Origin: Gammaproteobacteria bacterium
GTDB taxonomy: Bacteria; Pseudomonadota; Gammaproteobacteria; Arenicellales; Arenicellaceae
DNA: 11,897 nt
Assembly: GCA_003485905.1 (NCBI GenBank)
Contig: DNHK01000064.1
Coordinates: 1-11,897, forward strand
Direction of reading: 5' to 3'
The stretch's first letter is position 1; every line of letters starts with the position of its first letter. The position numbers were made by a program, and so were the translations under genes. The notes beneath the pieces are model-generated. The model was not told where the DNA came from. It was given only the letters and a program-made list of their open reading frames with translations, and did no database searches. Shown in pieces: positions 1-6,750 of this stretch.

Positions 1-600
1 AAGCTCATCTGCAGCTTGTACCAACATGGCAATAACTTGCGAATTTCTGGAGCCTACCCCACCAACACTGTTCAATACACCAATCGCTTGCTGTAGCTGA
101 CCAGATTGATGGAGCATGCTCGCTTTGCTAATAGCGAAGGAGATATCTTTCTCACCAACTTCTTCAGCAGCACGCTTTAAATATCGATCACGCCTATCAA
201 TTGCACCTTGCTCCTGGGCTGCTCTAGCGGCTGCGAGGTAATGAGCCGCCGGAGTTGCACTGCGTGCGCTACCGCCAAGTAACTGTTTTTCTGCCGTCCG
301 CCAGTCGCCCTCAATCATCTTAAGCATGCCTTTGCCTAATCCAATTTGAGACTTTTTTTGTGCCCGCCTATTTCGCCAATTTGATACATCTGTAGGCGCA
401 CGCCACAATCTGCCTATTAAACGAAGCAGAAGAAACGCAACGACCACGAATAACAGCAAAATAATAACGAACGCTACAAAACTCAATTCAATACTATAGC
501 CTGCGGTATAAACGTGAACATAGTCGTCACTGCCAGTACTGATAAAAAACAAACCATAGCTAAAACCAAGTGCAGCCAGAACTAGCAGTACCAATTTCAC
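1..600 (-). CDS. hemY: HemY, heme biosynthesis-associated membrane TPR protein (partial, N-terminal 200 residues)
   Basis: The gene starts at GTG (600-598) and runs off the left edge of the window, so only the first 200 residues are visible; HemY proteins are usually about 400. The GTG overlaps the hemX stop as GTGA (four shared bases), which fixes the start and implies translational coupling. Two membrane segments are visible, at residues about 3-20 and 36-60. A basic stretch (RLWRAPTDVSNWRNRRAQKK, 64-83) follows, then alanine-rich helical sequence with TPR-like spacing (GDWRTAEKQLL, SQLQQAI-like helices), as in the HemY N-terminal domain family. It is the last visible gene of hemCDXY. HemY is thought to act at the inner membrane in late protoheme synthesis, but its biochemical role is not settled. 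It should not be confused with the Gram-positive HemY, which is a coproporphyrinogen oxidase. Confidence 0.93.
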   Translation of the reverse strand, partial: MKLVLLVLAALGFSYGLFFISTGSDDYVHVYTAGYSIELSFVAFVIILLLFVVVAFLLLRLIGRLWRAPTDVSNWRNRRAQKKSQIGLGKGMLKMIEGDWRTAEKQLLGGSARSATPAAHYLAAARAAQEQGAIDRRDRYLKRAAEEVGEKDISFAISKASMLHQSGQLQQAIGVLNSVGGVGSRNSQVIAMLVQAADEL

Positions 601-1673
601 AGTGAACTACCCTCTAACTTTAAATTCTTAAGCTCACTGTAAGATCCCGACAAGTCCGGTAACTCAACATCTAATCCTTCATCCTGTAATTCTCTCAAAG
701 AACTCAAAAAGCTCAACACTTGAGCATCGTTTGTATCGAAATATTGTTGCGTCCATGAGATAGCTTCGGTCAAATCACGCTGTACTTGTCCTGGAGCGCG
801 CTGCCAAATCGCCAAATTTGCACGCTGTAAAATTAATTGCAAATTCAGATCTAGAAAATAACGTTGCTCAGGCGCCAGTAACGGAGTCACCTTCTGATCC
901 ACTTTTTGAATTTGAACCATAGTTTTAATATCGGCCCATAATTCTTTACCTATATCCCTCCACCCTTGACCACTTTCTGACTCGACGTTTTGATCCAGAG
1001 ATGCTGGATTTGCGCCTTCTGCCATCGGCTCATTTAACAAAGGCAAATCAGGCACCGCCTGAATCAACCCGGACAAGCGAGAAGCAACCAGTTCAATGTC
1101 TGGTACCTCTACGGCTCTTAGCGCTTGTAAATCATTCCCAAGCTTTGCTCGAACCGGCGCTAATCTCGCATCTGAAAGTTCAGCAAATATTTCATCTGCC
1201 TGTAGTAAGGCTAATTCTGCAGCACTAGCATCTTTAGTAATACTTGCGCTGCGAACCGCCATTCCCAATAACTGTTCTGCATCCTCAAGGAGAACCAAGT
1301 CTCGCCGATTAACATTCGCGTCGCGTAGCTTCTCCAACGCCGACTCAATTTCGGTTTGACGATCGGACACCGGATTCAAAGCCTCAACTAAAACCAACTC
1401 GAGTTGATCCTCATTTACCATCTCTAAAGTATCTTGTCGCAAGTTGCTTAGAGATGCATCGAAAAGCTCAAGTTTCCCAGTAATCTCGCTTAAACCAACG
1501 CGCAAAGTTGCATCATCACGTTGTTTGACAATTTCATTTTGCCACATCAACCAACCAGAACCCGCGAGGGCCACGATCGCCAACAGTATCGCCACGATTG
1601 ACAAGCCCTTGCCGCCAGACGATTGCTTAACCTCTACCGGTTCTGAAACGACCGGATCCTTTTGTTTGCTCAT
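597..1673 (-). CDS. hemX: HemX, membrane-anchored accessory protein of the hem operon
   Basis: A 358-residue protein with a short cytoplasmic N-terminus (MSKQKDPVVSEPVEVK), one membrane segment at about residues 23-44 (LSIVAILLAIVALAGSGWLMW) and a long, mostly helical periplasmic part rich in Leu, Glu and Gln. The layout, length and position between hemD and hemY match the proteobacterial HemX family. Members are often labelled uroporphyrinogen-III C-methyltransferase, but I see no SAM-binding methyltransferase motifs, so that label is not supported. Its role is thought to be structural or regulatory in tetrapyrrole synthesis. The ATG at 1673 is preceded by AGGG at suitable spacing. It lies 123 bases after hemD, the only real gap in the operon, and overlaps hemY by four bases. 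Confidence 0.92.
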   Translation of the reverse strand: MSKQKDPVVSEPVEVKQSSGGKGLSIVAILLAIVALAGSGWLMWQNEIVKQRDDATLRVGLSEITGKLELFDASLSNLRQDTLEMVNEDQLELVLVEALNPVSDRQTEIESALEKLRDANVNRRDLVLLEDAEQLLGMAVRSASITKDASAAELALLQADEIFAELSDARLAPVRAKLGNDLQALRAVEVPDIELVASRLSGLIQAVPDLPLLNEPMAEGANPASLDQNVESESGQGWRDIGKELWADIKTMVQIQKVDQKVTPLLAPEQRYFLDLNLQLILQRANLAIWQRAPGQVQRDLTEAISWTQQYFDTNDAQVLSFLSSLRELQDEGLDVELPDLSGSYSELKNLKLEGSSL

Positions 1674-1684
1674 TAAAAACCCTA

Positions 1685-1701
1685 ACTAATATTGCATTAG
1701 T
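1685..1701. repeat. Small perfect inverted repeat in the hemX leader
   Basis: ACTAAT and ATTAGT form a perfect 6-base dyad around ATTGC, ending 12 bases before the hemX start codon. It lies inside the leader of the proposed hemX promoter. It could be a small operator or a chance AT-rich dyad; no known box is recognised. Confidence 0.3.
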
Positions 1702-1717
1702 GCTAAACGTAAACTTT

Positions 1718-1746
1718 ATCATACCGCCCTTCTCTGACGGAGCGAA
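1718..1746 (-). promoter_or_regulatory. Possible internal promoter before hemX
   Basis: In the 123-base hemD-hemX gap, the minus strand carries TATGAT (1723-1718). A weak TTCGCT (1746-1741) lies 17 bases upstream of it. Transcription would start about 38 bases before the hemX ATG. The -10 is good and the -35 is poor, so this is tentative. Confidence 0.3.
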
Positions 1747-1796
1747 TCGCCCAATATTTAAGTATGTTCACATAAAAAATATGACGTTAACCAACA

Positions 1797-2543
1797 CTAG
1801 GATGCCACGCGATCAATCGCAGAAAGCAGATCGATTTCATCGGTAGAATTAGTGATCTCAACCGACCCAGACCACGATAGTTCAGCCGCCCGTTGCGCTA
1901 TAGCTGGGGAGACAACTAGCAAAGGCATGAGTGCTAGCTGAGAAAACTTTTCAGCTGCCACCGTACGCAATGCAGTTAGGCTATCGCTACTGAATCCCGT
2001 TACTAATTTGTTGGCATGAGGCGCGTCAACAAAAACATCCAATGCATTGCGTGAATCGTAATTAATCTGCCGTTGATAGACATTTAAAACGCACACCTCC
2101 GCTTTTAAACTAGTTAACTCATCGAGTAGGTCAGTAGGCGCGTCAACGCTACGAACCACGCCAACCTTTCTATGAGCCCAATACTCAGGATCAAAATTAG
2201 CTAACAATGCCGAGCCGCCAACGCCCTGCTTGGGTGTAGTAACTGTAAATCCATATTCGGATTTAAGTAACGCAGCAGTTGCTGGCCCTACCGCCAGTAG
2301 ATTCAATGCACCCAGTTTTTCTGAACAACTATGAAACAGTTTGGAAGAATACTGAACCGCGTGTCTAGACACAAAAATCAAGGTGTCCAGCTCACCAATA
2401 TCATAATCGAACTGGTTTTCCATCGGCTGCACTTTTAGCACTGGCGCATGACAAACTTCAGCACCCAATCCCGCAAATAATTTTATCGTGGCTTCCGCCA
2501 CACCTTCGGGGCGCGTCACTAATACCAAACTATCACTCAACAT
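1797..2543 (-). CDS. hemD: Uroporphyrinogen-III synthase
   Basis: HemD cyclises hydroxymethylbilane with inversion of ring D to give uroporphyrinogen III, the common precursor of heme, siroheme and cobalamin; it acts in the cytosol. The 248-residue product opens with LVLVTRPEGVAEAT, the typical N-terminal strand of the family. It continues with the bilobal alpha/beta pattern, including IFVSRHAVQY near residue 56 and LLAVGPATAALL near residue 83. HemD proteins diverge strongly, so identification rests mainly on length, this N-terminal motif and position after hemC. I choose the ATG at 2543-2541, which forms TGATG with the hemC stop (one shared base). An in-frame TTG one codon upstream is possible but less likely. 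Confidence 0.95.
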   Translation of the reverse strand: MLSDSLVLVTRPEGVAEATIKLFAGLGAEVCHAPVLKVQPMENQFDYDIGELDTLIFVSRHAVQYSSKLFHSCSEKLGALNLLAVGPATAALLKSEYGFTVTTPKQGVGGSALLANFDPEYWAHRKVGVVRSVDAPTDLLDELTSLKAEVCVLNVYQRQINYDSRNALDVFVDAPHANKLVTGFSSDSLTALRTVAAEKFSQLALMPLLVVSPAIAQRAAELSWSGSVEITNSTDEIDLLSAIDRVAS

Positions 2544-3463
2544 CAAGTTACAAAAGCTTCTAATAAATCGGCAGCACCATTTACTAACAAATCACTAGCG
2601 AGAGTTTCGCCCAGGGGCATGGCACTGCTTTGCTCACCTGTAATCCGCGCTTCGAGTAAGACAGAATTATCCATACTGCCAACTCTCGCAATAGCCTCTA
2701 GCTGACCATCCATCGCGCGTTTTGCATGCACTGCTACTGGCGCTTGACAGCTTGCGCCGAGAACCTTACCAACGGCACGTTCCAGACTTAAACAGCTCCA
2801 AGCAAAAGCATCATGTAACGGTTGCAACATTTCTATCATCTTGAAGTCACCCTCACGAGTTTCAATTCCAACAATGCCCTGCCCAATCGCTGGAACGGAT
2901 ATATCTTGATCAATTACCTCAGCGATTCGCTCCGGCATGTCGAGACGAACTAAACCCGCAGCAGCCAGAATAATAGCGTCAAACTGTCCCTCATCTAATT
3001 TAGCAAGGCGCGTATTTACGTTTCCACGCAGGGGTTTGATTTCGAGAGTCGGGTACCGATACTTAAGCTGGGTTGATCTTCGTAAACTCGAAGTTCCTAC
3101 AATCGCTCCGTCGGGCAACTCCGCAAGATTAGAATATGAATTACTTACGAATGCATCTTCTGGTACCTCACGGCTACACACTGTATCAATCGACAGACCA
3201 TCCGGCATTTCAACCGGTACATCCTTCATCGAATGCACTGCTATATCCGCACGACCATCAAGTAATGCATTCTCCAGCTCCTTTAAAAACAGCCCTTTGC
3301 CACCCAGTTTAGCAAGCGATGAACCTAGTAATCGATCACCTTCAGTGGTCATCGCCACAAGCGTCACTTCATTACACTCAGTCTCTTTTAACAAACGGTG
3401 TTTTACATACTCAGCCTGCCACAGCGCTAATGGACTATTTCTTGTTGCGATTCGAACGTTCAC
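2543..3463 (-). CDS. hemC: Porphobilinogen deaminase (hydroxymethylbilane synthase)
   Basis: The enzyme polymerises four porphobilinogen molecules to hydroxymethylbilane in the cytosol. At 306 residues it has normal length. Visible hallmarks are the N-terminal IATRNSPLALWQAEYVK, the catalytic aspartate in AVHSMKDVP (D81), SSLRRSTQL (125-133) and LRGNVNTRL (145-153) for substrate and cofactor phosphate/carboxylate binding, PAIGQG (191-196), and LGASCQAPV with Cys239 as the attachment site of the dipyrromethane cofactor. The start is GTG at 3463-3461. An in-frame TAA lies three codons upstream and the next in-frame ATG is 37 codons downstream, so GTG is effectively forced. No clear Shine-Dalgarno precedes it. 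It is the first gene of the hem operon, with a likely promoter at 3514-3522. Confidence 0.98.
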   Translation of the reverse strand: MNVRIATRNSPLALWQAEYVKHRLLKETECNEVTLVAMTTEGDRLLGSSLAKLGGKGLFLKELENALLDGRADIAVHSMKDVPVEMPDGLSIDTVCSREVPEDAFVSNSYSNLAELPDGAIVGTSSLRRSTQLKYRYPTLEIKPLRGNVNTRLAKLDEGQFDAIILAAAGLVRLDMPERIAEVIDQDISVPAIGQGIVGIETREGDFKMIEMLQPLHDAFAWSCLSLERAVGKVLGASCQAPVAVHAKRAMDGQLEAIARVGSMDNSVLLEARITGEQSSAMPLGETLASDLLVNGAADLLEAFVT

Positions 3464-3513
3464 GGTGTTTTAATATTAAGCGCAAGATTGCGATTCGAGG
3501 GTTCTATCGTTAA

Positions 3514-3522
3514 ATTCTAGCA
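3514..3522 (-). promoter_or_regulatory. Likely hemC promoter (extended -10)
   Basis: Read on the minus strand, this is TGCTAGAAT, an extended -10 element (TGnTANAAT type). No good -35 is present at 17 bases, which is common for extended -10 promoters. Transcription would begin near 3507, giving a leader of about 44 bases that contains a small CGCAA-GA-TTGCG dyad (3481-3492). The TGCTA part overlaps the left arm of the outer palindrome at 3518-3524, so a protein bound there could block this promoter. Confidence 0.45.
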
Positions 3523-3572
3523 GGAATAGCAAACCGAAGGTCTTCGGTTTTATCTACGCGCGGTACCTGCTA
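3518..3572. repeat. Nested palindrome between hemC and the divergent propeller gene
   Basis: An outer inverted repeat, TAGCAGG (3518-3524) and CCTGCTA (3566-3572), encloses an inner perfect dyad AAACCGAAG-GT-CTTCGGTTT (3531-3550). The inner part looks like an intrinsic terminator: it has a GC-rich stem and is followed by TTTT on the plus strand and TTTG on the minus strand. However, it lies between two divergent starts and outside both coding regions. It could be a terminator left from an earlier gene arrangement, an insulator, or an operator overlapping the hemC -10. Confidence 0.6.
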
Positions 3573-3583
3573 AAGAGCGAGTT

Positions 3584-3589
3584 TATGAT
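3584..3589 (+). promoter_or_regulatory. Candidate -10 box for the first propeller gene
   Basis: TATGAT lies 43 bases before the ATG at 3633. No convincing -35 is found at 16-18 bases upstream (CGGTAC). A TTGACT at 3593-3598 is a good -35 by itself, but has only AATTAG at the right spacing. The promoter is therefore somewhere in 3560-3621, without a clear choice. Confidence 0.3.
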
Positions 3590-3632
3590 ATCTTGACTAA
3601 ATGAATTGAATTTAAAATTAGCGGGGGGATTT

Positions 3633-4964
3633 ATGAAACAACTAATTATAGGACTTGCGGTGGGCGCAGTTGCTACGTATTTTTATTTTGGAACTCAGGC
3701 AACCAATGAAGTTGTAGAGGTTGAAGCTGTAGAATTTGAGGAAACGACTACAGATGTGGTTCCTGCAACAAGCTATGCGGCTGTACCTGGGCAAGTTGGC
3801 GGACAAGATTTTTTTGGTGCTTACGATGTGGTGGCGGGATGGCCTATCAATATTGCTGATCAGATAGAAGGTCACGAGGATTGGACTTGGGGCGCCGGTC
3901 AGTCGGTTTTTCCTGAAAGCCCTGACCGTGTATTTGTATTAGTACGTGGTGAAATCCCTAACGTGGAAAGACCAAGTGATGTCAGTTTGAGGGACATTGG
4001 AATCCCGGCAAACTACCCAATCAACGGCGAAGTCCCTTGGCGCAATGCTACCAACACATCACTACCGGTTGGCGTCGACGACACTACAGACAATTGCCCC
4101 CCAGTAAGTGAAAGAGGAGAATGTGGCGTCGACGTAAGGTGGGAACATACAATTCTAGTGTTCAATCGTGAGGGTGAACTCATCGAAGATTGGACTCAAT
4201 GGGACTACTTACTGAGGCGGCCTCACTTCATCACCATAAGCCCATTTGATGTAGAGAAACATGTTTGGATAGTTGATGATTTTCGACATGCAATATTTAA
4301 GTTTACTAATGATGGATCAGAATTAGTTCAAACAATCGGGATTCCGAATGACTACGGCGATAATAATGACCCGACACGTTTTAACCGACCTACGTTTATG
4401 GCATTCCGATCGGATGGCGGTTTCTATGTAACCGATGGATACAGAAATACCAGAGTCGTAAGGTTTGATGCTGAAGGTAATTACATGATGCAGTGGGGAG
4501 AGCCAGGCACAGGTAAATATGATGACACTCGACCAGGCTACATGAATAACATTCATGGTCTTGCAATAGACCACGAAACTAATGATGTTTACATCAACGA
4601 TAGAGATAATAACCGAGTTCAGGTATTTACTGAGGGCGGCGAGTATCTTCGTGACTGGGGTTTTGGAGGCCGACCTTCAAACATCCATCTATTCTATATG
4701 GGGCAAGATCGAATGCTCTGGGCGTTTGATCAGGGTACTCAAAAGATGCTGAAGTACGATCGAGAAGGCCATTTCTTGTATTCATTTGGGTCATTTGGTG
4801 TCACCCCTGGTGGGTTTTTTGGTGTACATGGAATCGCCGTAGACCAAGAGGGCAGCCTTTATGTAGCCGAAGTCGGAAATGGAGGCGCTCAAAAATTTAC
4901 TCCTAAAGAGGGTGCAAATCCCGAGCTTCTATTAGGTGCTCCTACCTATTCAGCTTGGGAGTAG
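3633..4964 (+). CDS. Exported NHL-repeat beta-propeller, PAL-like (paralogue A)
   Basis: A 443-residue protein with an N-terminal signal or anchor (about residues 2-20, LIIGLAVGAVATYFYFG), an acidic linker (about 24-42), then a six-bladed propeller. NHL-type blades are visible at about 197-223, 252-280, 306-333, 350-372 and 396-423. It resembles peptidyl-alpha-hydroxyglycine alpha-amidating lyase (PAL). Three histidines, in RRPHFI (H198), NNIHGLA (H308) and FGVHGIA (H399), align with the PAL zinc ligands. Tyr270 in TDGYRNTR and Arg105 in VLVRGE align with the PAL active-site Tyr and Arg. Cys155 and Cys164 are close together and could form a periplasmic disulfide. The actual substrate is unknown; C-terminal peptide amidation is not typical of bacteria. 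The start is the ATG after the GGGGGG ribosome site at about 3622-3627, in preference to a TTG at 3606. A convergent paralogue follows. Confidence 0.85.
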   Translation: MKQLIIGLAVGAVATYFYFGTQATNEVVEVEAVEFEETTTDVVPATSYAAVPGQVGGQDFFGAYDVVAGWPINIADQIEGHEDWTWGAGQSVFPESPDRVFVLVRGEIPNVERPSDVSLRDIGIPANYPINGEVPWRNATNTSLPVGVDDTTDNCPPVSERGECGVDVRWEHTILVFNREGELIEDWTQWDYLLRRPHFITISPFDVEKHVWIVDDFRHAIFKFTNDGSELVQTIGIPNDYGDNNDPTRFNRPTFMAFRSDGGFYVTDGYRNTRVVRFDAEGNYMMQWGEPGTGKYDDTRPGYMNNIHGLAIDHETNDVYINDRDNNRVQVFTEGGEYLRDWGFGGRPSNIHLFYMGQDRMLWAFDQGTQKMLKYDREGHFLYSFGSFGVTPGGFFGVHGIAVDQEGSLYVAEVGNGGAQKFTPKEGANPELLLGAPTYSAWE

Positions 4965-5002
4965 CTAATTAGGCACTAACGATCGGTTATGGAAGCAAAA
5001 TT

Positions 5003-5039
5003 GCCGCAGTAATTATCATTACTGCGGCTCTATTTTTTG
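5003..5039 (+). terminator. Strong intrinsic terminator after propeller A
   Basis: An 11-base perfect stem, GCCGCAGTAAT (5003-5013) and ATTACTGCGGC (5018-5028), with a TATC loop is followed by TCTATTTTTT. It ends transcription of paralogue A, 38 bases after its stop. On the minus strand the hairpin is followed by AATTTT, so it may also weakly stop convergent transcription from paralogue B. The rest of the 214-base convergent gap (5040-5178) shows only a short TCAGC-GTAA-GCTGA hairpin and no gene. Confidence 0.9.
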
Positions 5040-5178
5040 TATCAACCGAATCAATGCACCTTGGCGCAAGCTGCTAATCCAGTTACGGTGTTTAGTATTG
5101 GAGCAACCTCAGCGTAAGCTGAAGACCAAGATACGTTTTAGTATGATTCACAGCTGATTTTTTGTAGCCGACATCAAT

Positions 5179-6489
5179 CTACCAAACGCTCGGCCAAGGT
5201 TTCCCGACCAGAAACTCTGGATTGGCTCCAGCTCGAGGCCGGAACTTCTGAACACGGCCATTATTAACGGAAGCCGTATAAAAGTTTCCTTCGCTGTCGG
5301 TAGACATGCCGTGGACTCCCCACAAACCCCCGGGGTATTCGCCCCAGCTGCCCCATGAATAAAGAAAATGTCCGTCCAGATCGTACCCCAATATTTTATG
5401 CGTACCCTGATCCGCTGCCCATAGCTTTTGATCACTCGTGACTATGAAGCTGTGGATATCCATCGGCGATTCACTGCGATTCTGGTTCGCGTCAAAGGCC
5501 CATTCTCTTAGGTATGTGCCATTCTCGTCGAAGACTTGCACTCGGAGATTCTCACGGTCATTAACAAATACCTCTCGCGTCGTAGGATCTACAGCGATAC
5601 CGTGCACGCTGTACCAGTAACCTGGCCGTGTCTCGCCACCACTCTCGCCGGTTTCGCCCCACTGGCCTAAAATATTACCGTCCATATCGTACTTAATGAC
5701 CCGCTGGTTATCATACCCATCGGCCAGATACATTGTGTTTGCATCCAAAAATACCAAAAATGTGGGCCGACGCAAATGCGTATCGTCTTCACCTGGCTCG
5801 CCCGGTGTGCCCAATGTCAACACCAGCTCGCTCATGTCGTTAGTAAACTTACGGACCGAATGCCCTTCTGCGTCGACGATCCAGATATGCTTTTCCTCAT
5901 CGTAGGGGCTAATCTCAATGTCGTGTGGCCGCACCCATAGGTGGTCCCACTGCTCGAAGGTTTCAGAGATGTTACCTTCACGATCCAAGGCAAAGATGCT
6001 GTGCTCAAATCGAAAATCCACACCCTCAATGCGCCCTCGGCCGTCAGATTCTTGATCGTACTCAGCTGGCACCACCCGCGGGACACCAGCACCTGCTTGT
6101 CGAAGCGGCAGCCGATTGATCGGATAAAGCAGACCTGCCCCGACCTTCTGCGGAAGCCGAATGGTCTCCATTTCGCTACGATCGAGCAATGGTAATTCAC
6201 CCTGCGATGCCACAAGTATTCGGTCAGGACTCTCCGCAAACACGTCCATCGTCACCGAATAAGTCCAGTTCTCATGGCCGGGAAGACTCTCCGACATCGG
6301 CTTTGGCCAGTTAAGCACTACCTCATAAGGACCAAAAACGTCATGCCCACCGATCGCCCCTGGTACTGCGGCAAAGCCAGCCCCCGGTTCAGTCTGGCCT
6401 TGTACGTTCTGATAGTTAACTCCTAATACACAGAAGACTAGGAAGCTAACCCCAAATACCCAACTTCTTTCATCGCGTTTATTCGTCAT
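5179..6489 (-). CDS. Exported NHL-repeat beta-propeller, PAL-like (paralogue B)
   Basis: A 436-residue paralogue of the convergent gene at 3633-4964, roughly half identical by eye along the whole mature length. Shared landmarks are AAVPGxxGGxDxFGxYxVV near the mature start, FTNDxSELVxTxG, RVQVF, DQGTxK, GHFLYSxGSxG and GANPE near the end. A signal peptide is visible: MTNKRDER, then a hydrophobic stretch at about 9-25, with cleavage probably near VQGQ. PAL-type histidines are kept (H189 in VRPHDI, H296 in SVHGIA, H393 in GVHGMS), as is Tyr259 in ADGYDN. The residue aligned with the PAL arginine is Gln96 (ASQGEL), and the cysteine pair of paralogue A is absent. The start chosen is the ATG at 6489, preceded by GAGG (6502-6499). 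A longer form from ATG 6531 lacks a ribosome site and would put charged residues ahead of the signal. The substrate is unknown. Confidence 0.85.
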   Translation of the reverse strand: MTNKRDERSWVFGVSFLVFCVLGVNYQNVQGQTEPGAGFAAVPGAIGGHDVFGPYEVVLNWPKPMSESLPGHENWTYSVTMDVFAESPDRILVASQGELPLLDRSEMETIRLPQKVGAGLLYPINRLPLRQAGAGVPRVVPAEYDQESDGRGRIEGVDFRFEHSIFALDREGNISETFEQWDHLWVRPHDIEISPYDEEKHIWIVDAEGHSVRKFTNDMSELVLTLGTPGEPGEDDTHLRRPTFLVFLDANTMYLADGYDNQRVIKYDMDGNILGQWGETGESGGETRPGYWYSVHGIAVDPTTREVFVNDRENLRVQVFDENGTYLREWAFDANQNRSESPMDIHSFIVTSDQKLWAADQGTHKILGYDLDGHFLYSWGSWGEYPGGLWGVHGMSTDSEGNFYTASVNNGRVQKFRPRAGANPEFLVGKPWPSVW

Positions 6490-6699
6490 GACTAAGAACC
6501 TCAAAGTTTTTACTCTCCAAAATACTAGCATTCTTGGGAATCGCTTACATAGTTACTATTTATCTTTTGAATCAGTTCGAAAAGAGTTAGATGGAATCCA
6601 ATGAAGACCCAAATTGAGGAGCAACTATTTAGGGGAGATAGGAAGGAATACTAATATTCAGGTTCACCTTCACCCATTCATAAGAATTTAAGCACCCCA

Positions 6700-6729
6700 A
6701 ATGGCCGTTAAATGCCCAAAGCGGAGTTT
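6700..6729 (-). repeat. Degenerate third copy of the 30-base hairpin repeat
   Basis: On the minus strand, CCGCTTTG, ten bases, then GGCCATTTG matches the copy at 8966-8995 with identical spacing. The outer left arm (AAACTCCGCT against AATGGCCGCT) has decayed, so the hairpin is weak. It lies 21 bases after the lysR stop. The rest of 6490-6699, between lysR and paralogue B, holds no gene and no promoter I can call; paralogue B must be transcribed from here. Confidence 0.55.
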
Positions 6730-6750
6730 ATAAAAATCATACCCCGCCTC

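Noticed and set aside
597..1673. HemX as a uroporphyrinogen-III C-methyltransferase
   Set aside because: No SAM-binding or methyltransferase motifs are present. The protein is a single-pass membrane protein with a helical periplasmic part.
2544..2546. TTG one codon upstream of the hemD ATG
   Set aside because: The ATG forms the common TGATG junction with the hemC stop. The difference is one residue.
2937..3473. 178-codon plus-strand frame opposite hemC
   Set aside because: It is antisense to a certain hemC gene, with serine/arginine-rich composition typical of a shadow frame.
3606..3632. TTG start giving a propeller A with nine more residues
   Set aside because: No ribosome site precedes the TTG, whereas the ATG at 3633 has GGGGGG at good spacing and begins directly with a signal-like sequence.
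5148..5435. Open frame on the minus strand overlapping the end of propeller B, and a similar one at 5832-6239
   Set aside because: They are out-of-frame shadows of propeller B, without their own ribosome sites or recognisable sequence.
6490..6531. ATG 6531 giving propeller B with fourteen more residues
   Set aside because: No Shine-Dalgarno upstream. The ATG at 6489 has GAGG and starts with a standard signal peptide.
6718..6747. Terminator after lysR (GCGGGG and CTCCGC on the minus strand)
   Set aside because: The stem has a G-U pair and a long AT loop, and only TTT follows. It overlaps the degenerate repeat and is too weak to call.
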